A stretch of 7,990 bases of DNA from an uncultured Bacteroidales bacterium (GCA_946545765.1 CAMNNS010000066.1:1-7990), one strand, 5' to 3'. Shown: positions 1-6,172, numbered from the stretch's first letter. Numbers and translations are program-made. The notes: a model not told the origin generated them from the sequence alone.

Positions 1-576
1 AGATGATTTTCCGACATTAGGTCTCCCAACAATTGTTATTTTTGGTAAATCATCTTCATTCTCTTTTTTATATGCTACTTTTGCTTTAGTGAGTTCTTGA
101 CAGATTCTATCCATAAGATCTCCTGTCCCACCACCGTTAGCAGCCGCAATAGATATAGGCTCGCCTAAACCGAATTTATTAAACTCATAAGTGCCAAACA
201 TTCTGTCTCCTGTATCAACCTTATTAACAACAAGAATGACAGGCTTATCAGACCGTCTGAGAATTTTAGCAATAGAATCATCATAATCGGTAATACCAGT
301 TTGAACATCGCACATAAAAAGTATAACATCTGCCTCTTCTATAGCTGCCAACACTTGTTTGCGAATCTCATTCTCAAATATATCATCTGAGTTTGTTGTA
401 TATCCGCCAGTATCTATAACAGAAAAAGTTGTACCGCACCATTCAGATTTTCCATAATGTCTATCTCTTGTAACACCTGCAGTTTCATCTACAATTGCTT
501 TCTTCTCTCCTACCATACGATTGAAGAGGGTTGATTTGCCTACATTTGGGCGTCCAACTATTGCTACTATTCCCAT
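1..576 (-). CDS. der: Ribosome-assembly GTPase Der (EngA), N-terminal 192 residues, cut by window edge
   Basis: This is the start of a tandem GTPase required for late assembly of the 50S ribosomal subunit; it acts in the cytoplasm on the ribosome. The first G domain is complete: G1 GRPNVGKST at residues 8-16, the switch I threonine in ETAGVTRD around 31-38, G3 DTGG at 55-58, G4 NKVD at 118-121, and a G5-like SIAAANGGGTGDL at 142-154. An acidic linker (around 170-178) leads into a second P-loop, GRPNVGKSS at 184-192, where the reading frame runs off the left edge. Two P-loops in one chain identify Der rather than Era or EngB. The start is the ATG at 576, 11 bases after the stop of the upstream small gene; there is no clear Shine-Dalgarno site, as is usual in this phylum. 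It is probably the distal gene of the engB-prs-nadE run. Identity is near certain; the rest of G domain 2 and the KH-like domain lie outside the window. Confidence 0.97.
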   Translation of the reverse strand, partial: MGIVAIVGRPNVGKSTLFNRMVGEKKAIVDETAGVTRDRHYGKSEWCGTTFSVIDTGGYTTNSDDIFENEIRKQVLAAIEEADVILFMCDVQTGITDYDDSIAKILRRSDKPVILVVNKVDTGDRMFGTYEFNKFGLGEPISIAAANGGGTGDLMDRICQELTKAKVAYKKENEDDLPKITIVGRPNVGKSS

Positions 577-587
577 CTTATTATAAA

Positions 588-860
588 TTATTTATCTGAT
601 ATATAGCTTTTTAAAGAACATTCATGGTCGCACGAGCGGCATGATTGATCTGCAGTTAGTTTAATATGTTTACTCTTACCCCATATCCTTTCATCCTCTT
701 CTTTCATACATATTACCCCCCTTTTTCTTAGCTCTTTATTATGTCCTATTTCTCCATCGGGAAATTTTCCGTTCTTTCTAAAGATAATATTAAAGCAGAG
801 GGCAAAAACAGCAAACCCCACCATTATAATTGATATTAAAATTATCTTTAAAATTGTCAT
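588..860 (-). CDS. Small membrane-anchored protein with C-terminal cysteine cluster, function unknown
   Basis: This 90-residue protein starts with a hydrophobic helix (about residues 3-27) and no lipobox, so it is probably a single-pass inner-membrane protein, or has an uncleaved signal anchor. The segment after the membrane, RKNGKFPDGEIGHNKELRKRG at 28-48 followed by Cys51, resembles short Bacteroidales proteins usually annotated only as membrane or secreted protein; that comparison is from memory. The C-terminus carries a compact cluster, C74-x2-C77-x3-C81, inside SCRSCDHECSL, which could bind a metal or iron-sulfur cluster or form disulfides. The gene sits 11 bases after nadE and 11 bases before der, all on the same strand, so it is probably co-transcribed with them. 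No catalytic motif is recognised. Tight packing and an N-terminus that makes sense as a membrane anchor argue that it is a real gene; its function cannot be given. Confidence 0.8.
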   Translation of the reverse strand: MTILKIILISIIMVGFAVFALCFNIIFRKNGKFPDGEIGHNKELRKRGVICMKEEDERIWGKSKHIKLTADQSCRSCDHECSLKSYISDK

Positions 861-871
861 GATAAAGTGTG

Positions 872-1720
872 TTATAAAAGCTGTTTTTCTTTATAAACTA
901 ATGGTTTAGAACTTACATTGAGGATAGGGGGAATTTGATGAATCTTAAAAGAAGATTTTCCGACTAAGCTTTTCACTCTATCTAATATTTTTTTATCTGC
1001 AAATTTTTCTTTTTCCAACTTTTCAAAACTCTTTCCCCCCTCATTGATAGCGTACAAAATAGGATCTAATAGAGTGTAATCTGGGAGTGTATCTGTATCT
1101 TTCTGGTTCTCCCTTAATTCTGCACTTGGTGCTTTTATTAAAGTTGATTTTGGAATAATCTCTTTCTCACTATTAATATGATATGCAAGCTCATATACAT
1201 CGCATTTGTAAAGATCTGCAATTACCATCATCGCTCCCGATAAATCCCCATATAATGTACCATATCCGCAACATAGTTCACTTTTATTTGATGTATTAAG
1301 CAGTAAAGCGTTAAACTTATTTGAGTAACCCATTAAAAGAATAGATCTAATTCTTGCTTGAATGTTCTCCTCTGCAACGCTCCACCCTTTTTTCTTTGAA
1401 AATATAGGCTCTAAATCTTTGATAAATTTATTATACAAATCGCTGATAGATATTACATTATATTGGATATCCAAATTTTCGGCAAGATCTACTGCATCTT
1501 GAATAGAGTGTAATGTTGAAAAATCACTTGGCATCATAAAACCATGAACATTCTCTTTGCCAAGTGCCTCAACCGCCAAAGCCGCTACAACAGCAGAGTC
1601 TATTCCACCGCTCAATCCTAAAACAGCTCTCTTTGCATTACAAGAAGCGAAATATTGTTTTATTCCATTTACTAACTTGTGATGTACCTCTGGTATTGTA
1701 AATTCTTTATTTATCTGCAT
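872..1720 (-). CDS. nadE: NAD(+) synthetase, stand-alone synthetase domain
   Basis: This enzyme makes NAD+ from nicotinic acid adenine dinucleotide by ATP-driven adenylation and amidation, the last step of NAD synthesis in the cytoplasm. The ATP-pyrophosphatase P-loop is SGGIDSA at residues 37-43. Further family landmarks are AEENIQARIRS at 116-126, NTSNKSE at 142-148, GYGTLYGD at 152-159 and KAPSAEL at 196-202, followed by a QKDTDTLPDYTLLDPIL-like block to about 222 and FKIHQIPPI at 258-266. At 282 residues there is no nitrilase/glutaminase domain, and prs lies only 17 bases upstream, so none has been lost in frame. The protein should therefore use free ammonia or an ammonia donor in trans. 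Several blocks (NTSNKSE, HQIPP) look more like the synthetase half of glutamine-dependent NadE than the Bacillus/E. coli ammonia type, which is my inference. PRPP from the adjacent prs feeds NAD synthesis upstream. The ATG at 1720 is the only start that keeps the gene clear of prs. Confidence 0.95.
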   Translation of the reverse strand: MQINKEFTIPEVHHKLVNGIKQYFASCNAKRAVLGLSGGIDSAVVAALAVEALGKENVHGFMMPSDFSTLHSIQDAVDLAENLDIQYNVISISDLYNKFIKDLEPIFSKKKGWSVAEENIQARIRSILLMGYSNKFNALLLNTSNKSELCCGYGTLYGDLSGAMMVIADLYKCDVYELAYHINSEKEIIPKSTLIKAPSAELRENQKDTDTLPDYTLLDPILYAINEGGKSFEKLEKEKFADKKILDRVKSLVGKSSFKIHQIPPILNVSSKPLVYKEKQLL

Positions 1721-1737
1721 TTGTATAATTATTTGTT

Positions 1738-2682
1738 TTAGTACATAAAAGATGTACTAAAAGATTTATCTCTATAAACCTTGTCTATTACATCTCCAAA
1801 TAGTTCAGCAACAGATATTACTTTTATTTTTGAAGTGTCTGTACCCATTGGTGCTCTAAGTGGAATGGTGTCTGTAACAACTAATTCTTCAAGTGGAGAA
1901 GAGGAGATATGTTCGTAAGCTTGTCCTGATAATACAGGGTGTGTACAGATAGCTCTTACACTATTTGCCCCCTTGTCTTTCAGCATTTTAGCTGCTTTGC
2001 ATAAAGTGCCTGCAGTATCAACCATATCATCAACTATAATAATGTTTCTCCCCTCTACATCTCCAATAGCTGTCATTGAACCGACAACATTAGCTTTTTC
2101 CCTACTTTTATGGCAAATAATCATTGGACATCCTATAATTCTTGAATAAGCATTCACCCTTTTAGCACTTCCCATATCGGGAGCGGCTATAGATAAATTC
2201 TCCAATTTTAAAGAGCGAAGATATGGGAGAAAAATAGAACTTGCGTAAATATGGTCAACAGGAAAATCAAAGAATCCTTGTATTTGATCTGCGTGTAAGT
2301 CTGCTGTCATAACTCTGTCGCAACCAGCAGCATGTAAAAGATTAGCAACCAATTTTGCCCCTATAGAAACCCTTGGTCTATCTTTTCTATCTTGTCTTGC
2401 CCAACCAAAGTAAGGTATCACCGCAATAACTTTATATGCCGATGCCCTTTTAGCTGCATCTATCATAAGAAGAAGCTCCATTAAATTTTCCATTGGTGGA
2501 AAAGTTGAGCAGACAATAAATAATTCTGAACCTCTAACGCTTTCTAAATAAATAGGTTGAAATTCGCCATCACTAAATACAGTAACTTCAGATTTGCCGA
2601 GTTCCATATTTAAAGATTTAGCTATTTTTTCTGCCAAATAATTTGAATTCCTTGTTGAGAAAATTTTAATAGGGTGTTCCAT
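1738..2682 (-). CDS. prs: Ribose-phosphate pyrophosphokinase (PRPP synthetase)
   Basis: This cytoplasmic enzyme transfers pyrophosphate from ATP to ribose 5-phosphate to give PRPP, the precursor of purines, pyrimidines, histidine, tryptophan and NAD. It is 314 residues, the usual class I length. Visible landmarks are FSDGE at 36-40, the ATP-site segment YFGWARQDRK at 91-100, the metal/pyrophosphate segment ADLHADQIQGFFD at 127-139, and the PRPP-binding loop VDDMVDTAGT at 217-226. The segment PDMGSAKRVNAYS at 168-180 replaces the PDVGG of E. coli-type enzymes, and the flexible loop reads HKSREKAN at 191-198; both resemble the Bacteroidota style as I remember it. The gene lies 37 bases after engB and 17 bases before nadE on the same strand. 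Prs and NadE being adjacent fits a shared role in supplying nucleotide and cofactor precursors. The start at 2682 gives the expected N-terminus leading straight into the first strand (KIFSTRNS). Confidence 0.97.
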   Translation of the reverse strand: MEHPIKIFSTRNSNYLAEKIAKSLNMELGKSEVTVFSDGEFQPIYLESVRGSELFIVCSTFPPMENLMELLLMIDAAKRASAYKVIAVIPYFGWARQDRKDRPRVSIGAKLVANLLHAAGCDRVMTADLHADQIQGFFDFPVDHIYASSIFLPYLRSLKLENLSIAAPDMGSAKRVNAYSRIIGCPMIICHKSREKANVVGSMTAIGDVEGRNIIIVDDMVDTAGTLCKAAKMLKDKGANSVRAICTHPVLSGQAYEHISSSPLEELVVTDTIPLRAPMGTDTSKIKVISVAELFGDVIDKVYRDKSFSTSFMY

Positions 2683-2719
2683 AGTTGTTGAGTTTATAGT
2701 GTAATATATTGTTTATCAA

Positions 2720-3340
2720 TTATTCTACAAGTTTAAGAACTTTTGAAATATAGTTAAGCAATTCCTCTTTGCCTTCTCCATTTTGAGCAGATGTCACAAA
2801 ACAAGGGGGAAGCTCTTCCCAATAGTTCAACAGCTCTTCCTTAATAGAAGCTATAGAGTTTTTTAAAGCATTTTTCCCCAATTTATCACATTTGGTAAAA
2901 ACAATTGAAAATGGGATTCCCGCTCTCCCTACACTTTTTAAAAAATCTAAATCTATAGCTTGTAAAGAGTGTCTGCTATCTATTAAAACAAACAGATTAG
3001 CAAGCTCTTTAGAGCCGTTAAGAAATTGGTTATTCATTTTAGAAAGCTCACCTCTTTGCTTTTGAGATAGGCGTGCATAGCCATAGCCTGGCATATCTAC
3101 CAAGTACCAATTATCATTTATAATAAAATGATTTATCGCGATAGTTTTACCAGGAGAGGCACTTGTTCTTGCCAACTCTTTACCTTTAGTCTCCTTATAT
3201 GCACCTGTGCAGAGCATATTAATAAGGGAAGATTTGCCAACATTGCTCCTCCCTATAAAGGCAAATTCTGGTAGCCTTTTCTCTGGTTTGCCACTCAAAG
3301 TAACACTACTTCTACAAAAAGCTGCCTTCTCTATCTTCAT
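2720..3340 (-). CDS. engB: Ribosome-biogenesis GTP-binding protein EngB/YsxC/YihA
   Basis: This is a single-domain GTPase of the TrmE-Era-EngA-EngB-Septin group, needed for 50S subunit assembly. All G motifs are present: G1 GRSNVGKSS at residues 30-38, the G2 threonine in SPGKT (T66), G3 DMPGYG at 82-87, G4 TKCD at 149-152 and G5 TSA at 183-185. The GYGYAR segment after G3 and the 206-residue length are typical of EngB and separate it from Era and Der. It is the first gene of the leftward run and begins 36 bases from the first possible xseA start, so the two operons diverge here. The ATG at 3340 is preferred because family members begin with the short strand seen in KIEKAAFCRSS. The codons for I67-A68-I69 (ATC GCG ATA) form a perfect TATCGCGATA palindrome, discussed separately. 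Confidence 0.97.
   Translation of the reverse strand: MKIEKAAFCRSSVTLSGKPEKRLPEFAFIGRSNVGKSSLINMLCTGAYKETKGKELARTSASPGKTIAINHFIINDNWYLVDMPGYGYARLSQKQRGELSKMNNQFLNGSKELANLFVLIDSRHSLQAIDLDFLKSVGRAGIPFSIVFTKCDKLGKNALKNSIASIKEELLNYWEELPPCFVTSAQNGEGKEELLNYISKVLKLVE
3134..3143. repeat. TATCGCGATA palindrome, copy 1 (inside engB)
   Basis: This is a perfect 10-base inverted repeat with the core TCGCGA. It is inside engB, where it encodes I67-A68-I69 as ATC GCG ATA. Two further perfect copies lie at 5962 and 6727, and a TATCGCGA partial copy at 6440. By eye these four sites contain every CGCG in the window. Confidence 0.6.
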
Positions 3341-3360
3341 TTACTTTTCTATTTATCTCA

Positions 3361-3368
3361 CAAATTTA
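3361..3368 (-). promoter_or_regulatory. Candidate -7 element for the engB-prs-nadE-der operon
   Basis: Read on the minus strand this is TAAATTTG, an exact match to the Bacteroidota -7 consensus TAnnTTTG, which lies about 20 bases upstream of the engB ATG. A second exact match, TATTTTTG (3411-3418, minus strand), is further upstream with a TTG-containing segment about 21 bases before it, near 3440. Either could drive engB; the second has the better -33 spacing but would give a leader of about 60 bases. Such octamers occur by chance roughly every one to two kilobases per strand in DNA this AT-rich, so the evidence is mainly the position. I found no equally good element for xseA; the best is TACTTTTC at 3342-3349, with one mismatch. 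Confidence 0.35.
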
Positions 3369-3376
3369 ACAAAAAA

Positions 3377-4780
3377 ATGGAGATTTGTTTGTACATTGCA
3401 AAACCATTTACAAAAATAGAGATGTTCGGAGAGCAAGTGCAAGAAATAGAGAAATATACACTTTTTGAACTTTTAAATAGAGTCAAAGATCTCGTGGCTG
3501 ATTCGTTTTCTGAAGGGGTATGGGTTGTAGGCGAAATAGCAAGTATAAGAAACAATTGGCCTAATGGACACTGCTATTTAGAGTTACATCAGACAGAGGA
3601 GAGAACTTCTAAAGTTATTGCAAAAGCAAATGCACATATATGGAGGAGTAGGAACTATGTTATAACTCAAATGTTTAGAGAACATACAGGTGGTGATTTG
3701 TCTGTTGGGATGAAAGTTCTTCTATATGTGAAAGTTGATTTTTCTGAATCATGGGGATTCTCTTTAGATATTTTAGATATAGAGCCATCGTTTACCATAG
3801 GGGAACTTGAATTACAGAAAAGAAAAACTTTGGAAAGGTTGCAAAACGAGCGTTTAATAGATGCCAATAAAGAGTTAGCTCTCCCAATACTACCATGCAG
3901 ATTGGCAATAGTTTCTGCAGAGGGGGCTGCCGGTTATGGAGATTTTTTACAACATTTAGAAGACAGCGGAATCTCCTTTAAGAAAGAATTATTTTCTGCA
4001 CCTATGCAAGGAAATGAAGCTCCTAACGGGATATTTGCGGCCTTTGATGCAATAAATAAAAGAAAAAGTGAGTTTGATTTAGTAGTCTTTATAAGAGGTG
4101 GTGGGGGAGAATTAGATTTAGCATGTTTTGATGATTATCTTGTGGCAAAATCGATTGCTACATGTCATCTTCCGGTAATAAGCGGTATAGGTCATGAGAG
4201 AGATAATCATATTTGTGATATAGTCGCATCGCTGAGGGTAAAAACCCCAACAGCTGCAGCCGATTATATAATTGGTTGTTTTGAGAGAGAGAAAGAGAAA
4301 CTAATAAATATCCAGAATGCGTTATTAGATGGTATTGAGGATATTATAATAGACATGAAGGATAACTTAGATAAATCAATTCAAAGGTTTATTTCAAATG
4401 TAAGGGGGAGGGTATCTAATAGCGAGATATATTTAGAAAGGGTACTACGCACTTTAGGTACTAACTTAATTAACAGAATTAACACAAGTAGGGTAGAAAT
4501 CGATAGATTAAAAAACAAATTGTTTAACATCTATAGCTTTAAACTACAGCGTTCTATCTCTTTGCTTGAAATATATAATGAAAAAATAAATTCTGCCAAC
4601 CCTAAGAATATTTTAGGAAAAGGGTATGCACTTATCGATGTGAATGGTAGTAGAGTTGTAAATTTAGAACAAATAAAAGAAGGGGTAAAAATGAGAGTAC
4701 AAATGATCGACGGAATCGCAGAGTTTAAAGTGACTGATATTAAAATTAAGAAAAATAAAATAGTTAAAGATGGAGAATAA
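3377..4780 (+). CDS. xseA: Exodeoxyribonuclease VII large subunit
   Basis: This is the catalytic subunit of Exo VII, which degrades single-stranded DNA from either end in repair and mutation avoidance. The N-terminal OB-fold spans about residues 27-140 (YTLFELLNRV, then VWVVGEIASI and NGHCYLEL). The catalytic domain follows, with RGGGGELDLACFDDYLVA at 240-257 and SGIGHERDNHICDIVASLR at 269-287 plus KTPTAAAD, matching the conserved RGGG...DL and GHE.D blocks. A long helical region (about 300-405) carries the XseB-binding coiled coil, and NPKNILGKGYALI at 409-421 is the conserved C-terminal motif. The coordinates use the longest reading frame. The internal ATG at 3422 (Met16) leaves 11 residues before YTL, closer to relatives, and is the more likely true start. 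The last 11 bases overlap xseB, indicating translational coupling. Identity is certain; the N-terminus is not. Confidence 0.96.
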   Translation: MEICLYIAKPFTKIEMFGEQVQEIEKYTLFELLNRVKDLVADSFSEGVWVVGEIASIRNNWPNGHCYLELHQTEERTSKVIAKANAHIWRSRNYVITQMFREHTGGDLSVGMKVLLYVKVDFSESWGFSLDILDIEPSFTIGELELQKRKTLERLQNERLIDANKELALPILPCRLAIVSAEGAAGYGDFLQHLEDSGISFKKELFSAPMQGNEAPNGIFAAFDAINKRKSEFDLVVFIRGGGGELDLACFDDYLVAKSIATCHLPVISGIGHERDNHICDIVASLRVKTPTAAADYIIGCFEREKEKLINIQNALLDGIEDIIIDMKDNLDKSIQRFISNVRGRVSNSEIYLERVLRTLGTNLINRINTSRVEIDRLKNKLFNIYSFKLQRSISLLEIYNEKINSANPKNILGKGYALIDVNGSRVVNLEQIKEGVKMRVQMIDGIAEFKVTDIKIKKNKIVKDGE

Positions 4781-4988
4781 AACTAATAAACTAACATACG
4801 AATCTGCTGTAACAGAGTTAAATGAACTTGTTGCCAAAGTAGAAAATCAAGAGGCATCATTTGAGCAGATAGAGAAAGATATAAAGAGGGCAATGGAGTT
4901 GATAAAGTTTTGTAAGGAACAATTAAAAGGTTATAAGGAGAAGTTTGATTCTTTACAAGATGAGGTTGAAGATTTAGAATTTAATTAA
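4770..4988 (+). CDS. xseB: Exodeoxyribonuclease VII small subunit
   Basis: This 72-residue helical-hairpin protein binds in several copies along the XseA coiled-coil arm and is needed for activity and for limiting toxicity of the large subunit. It shows the family pattern: LTYESAVTELNELVAKVE at residues 8-25, an S-FEQIEKDIKRAMELIKFCKEQL segment at about 30-52, and an acidic C-terminal tail ending DEVEDLEF. It contains almost no aromatic or catalytic residues, as expected for a structural subunit. The ATG lies inside the end of xseA (11-base overlap, different frame), which is the usual arrangement and suggests coupled translation at a fixed ratio. ribF follows after 11 bases, so the three genes are probably one transcript. 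Confidence 0.95.
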   Translation: MENKTNKLTYESAVTELNELVAKVENQEASFEQIEKDIKRAMELIKFCKEQLKGYKEKFDSLQDEVEDLEFN

Positions 4989-4989
4989 T

Positions 4990-4995
4990 AAGGAA
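4990..4995 (+). promoter_or_regulatory. Shine-Dalgarno-like site of ribF
   Basis: AAGGAA lies four bases before the ribF ATG and is the only strong purine Shine-Dalgarno-like sequence I see directly before a start in this window. The upstream in-frame codons are ATA and then a TAA at 4982-4984, with no other start codon, so this site fixes the ribF start at 5000. Confidence 0.5.
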
Positions 4996-4999
4996 TTGT

Positions 5000-5923
5000 A
5001 TGTGTGTTGCAGCTACAGGTTTTTTTGACGGAGTGCATAAAGGGCATTATAAAGTTATAGAGAGGGTATGTTCTTTAGCAAAGGAACAAGGGCTTGAAAG
5101 TCAGATAATAACATTTTGGCCTCACCCTCGTAGCGTTTTGCAACAAGATGCTCATGATTTAAGACTTTTAACCTCTTTAGAAGAGAAGAGAGAGTTGTTA
5201 AATAAAATGGGAATTGATAGAATTACGGTTTTAGAATTTACAAAAGAGTTTAGTGAGTTGAGTACAGAGGAGTTTGTAAAAGAGTATCTTATCAAAAGAT
5301 GTGGGGTTAAAGTGTTAGTTATCGGTTATGACCATAGAATAGGGAATGAAAAAAATCAGTCTCAAGCAGAGATGATTAAAAAGTGTTCGGATGCGGGGTT
5401 GGAGGTTGTTAGAATAGAAGAAGTTACAGTAGATAATGATGAGTCGGCGATTGTAAGTTCCACCAAAATTAGAAACTTAATAAAACAGGGAGATATATTT
5501 GCTGCAAACAATTATTTAGGTTATCAATACTCTATTCGTGGAGTGGTTGTTTCTGGTAATAGATTAGGGAGAACAATAGGTTTCCCGACAGCAAATTTAA
5601 GTTTATATGACCCATTAAAGTTGGTACCTGAATGTGGTGTTTATTTAGTAAGGGCTAAACTAAATCCTAAAATGATAAACTCTGCAAAATCAAACGATTA
5701 TAAAGCGATATGTAATATAGGTTATAGACCTACAGTTGGAGATAACAATAGTTTAACTATAGAGACACATCTGTTGGATTTTAATGAAGAGATATATGGA
5801 TTAGATTTATCTATAGATTTTATTAGTAGAATAAGAGACGAACAAAAGTTTAGTTCTTTAGATGAATTAAAGTATCAATTAGAAATAGATAAAAATTTTG
5901 CAAGAAATAGCGATTTGTTCTGA
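5000..5923 (+). CDS. ribF: Bifunctional riboflavin kinase / FAD synthetase
   Basis: This cytoplasmic enzyme phosphorylates riboflavin to FMN and then adenylates FMN to FAD. The N-terminal nucleotidyltransferase-like FAD synthetase domain (about 1-165) has GFFDGVHKGH at residues 7-16, a variant of the HIGH-type motif, TFWPHPRSV at 38-46, and SSTKIRNLI at 153-161. The C-terminal flavokinase domain (about 172-300) has GRTIGFPTANL at 190-200, CNIGYRPTVG at 238-247, and the catalytic glutamate in ETHLLDF (E255). At 307 residues it is of normal length overall, but the N-terminus starts directly in the first beta strand (MCVAATGFFDG) and lacks the 10-20 residues that usually precede it; an upstream in-frame TAA excludes a longer form. 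It follows xseB by 11 bases and ends with TGA. Why an FAD enzyme is joined to Exo VII genes is not evident; it is probably a shared housekeeping transcript. Confidence 0.96.
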   Translation: MCVAATGFFDGVHKGHYKVIERVCSLAKEQGLESQIITFWPHPRSVLQQDAHDLRLLTSLEEKRELLNKMGIDRITVLEFTKEFSELSTEEFVKEYLIKRCGVKVLVIGYDHRIGNEKNQSQAEMIKKCSDAGLEVVRIEEVTVDNDESAIVSSTKIRNLIKQGDIFAANNYLGYQYSIRGVVVSGNRLGRTIGFPTANLSLYDPLKLVPECGVYLVRAKLNPKMINSAKSNDYKAICNIGYRPTVGDNNSLTIETHLLDFNEEIYGLDLSIDFISRIRDEQKFSSLDELKYQLEIDKNFARNSDLF

Positions 5924-5960
5924 ATGTAAATAACTTAGTTAAAGCTATTTTATAAAATCT

Positions 5961-6080
5961 TTATCGCGATAATATTCTATTTAAAAGTTTACGAATTAAT
6001 TCAATTATCAACAATAGAATTATTATCATAATTATAAATTCTCCCCAGCCTAAACTCCCCAAAAAAAGTAGTGTTCTCAT
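5961..6080 (-). CDS. Candidate 39-residue hydrophobic membrane peptide, TatA-like N-terminus
   Basis: This is a closed ORF with an ATG at 6080, an in-frame TAA two codons upstream, and a TAA at 5961-5963. The peptide begins MRTLLFLGSLGWGEF, continues as an unbroken hydrophobic helix (about residues 15-26), and ends in a basic amphipathic tail, ELIRKLLNRILSR (27-39). The short polar start with a Gly-x-Gly-Glu just before the membrane helix resembles the beginning of TatA proteins, but the Phe-Gly hinge and the long amphipathic helix are absent. Other readings are a small regulatory membrane protein or a type I toxin-like peptide. A TATTTTTG promoter element lies 30 bases upstream on the same strand. 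It points toward ribF and away from greA. Coding is plausible because the amino-acid pattern is coherent, but AT-rich DNA yields hydrophobic ORFs easily, so confidence is moderate. Confidence 0.5.
   Translation of the reverse strand: MRTLLFLGSLGWGEFIIMIIILLLIIELIRKLLNRILSR
5962..5971. repeat. TATCGCGATA palindrome, copy 2 (after ribF)
   Basis: This perfect copy extends to a 12-base palindrome, TTATCGCGATAA, at 5961-5972. It lies 38 bases after the ribF stop and overlaps the final codons and TAA of the small minus-strand ORF, that is, in the convergent zone between the two. Confidence 0.6.
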
Positions 6081-6110
6081 ATTTTAAATTTCTTTATGTT
6101 AATCTTGTTA

Positions 6111-6144
6111 CAAAAATAACTATTTTTTTCCTCTTCTATAAAAA
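6111..6144 (-). promoter_or_regulatory. Candidate promoter of the 39-residue ORF
   Basis: On the minus strand, TATTTTTG (6111-6118) matches the Bacteroidota -7 consensus TAnnTTTG exactly. A TTTTT run (6140-6144) lies about 21 bases upstream in place of the -33 TTTG. Transcription would start near 6104 and give a leader of about 25 bases before the ATG at 6080. The position suits the small ORF, but the -33 match is imperfect. Confidence 0.4.
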
Positions 6145-6156
6145 TTAGTATATTTG
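6125..6156 (+). promoter_or_regulatory. Candidate greA promoter
   Basis: TATATTTG at 6149-6156 is an exact match to the -7 consensus TAnnTTTG, with a T-run about 20 bases upstream (6125-6128) as a weak -33 element. Transcription would begin near 6160-6163, leaving a leader of about 70 bases that contains the hairpin at 6173-6201. It overlaps the minus-strand promoter candidate of the small ORF. Confidence 0.45.
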
Positions 6157-6172
6157 CATAGAATACGGAGTA

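Noticed and set aside
3207..3419. Plus-strand 70-codon ORF
   Set aside because: It is antisense to the start of engB and overlaps the xseA start; the translation has no recognisable domain and mirrors a strongly conserved GTPase P-loop region.
3358..3555. Minus-strand 65-codon ORF
   Set aside because: It is antisense to the OB-fold part of xseA, and its composition is that of a shadow frame in AT-rich DNA.
3667..3867. Minus-strand 66-codon ORF
   Set aside because: It is antisense to xseA, with no motif and no independent promoter or gene spacing.
5947..5958. Perfect AT palindrome ATTTTATAAAAT after ribF as a terminator
   Set aside because: The 12 bases are only A and T with no loop and no following T-tract on the plus strand; such palindromes are common in AT-rich DNA.
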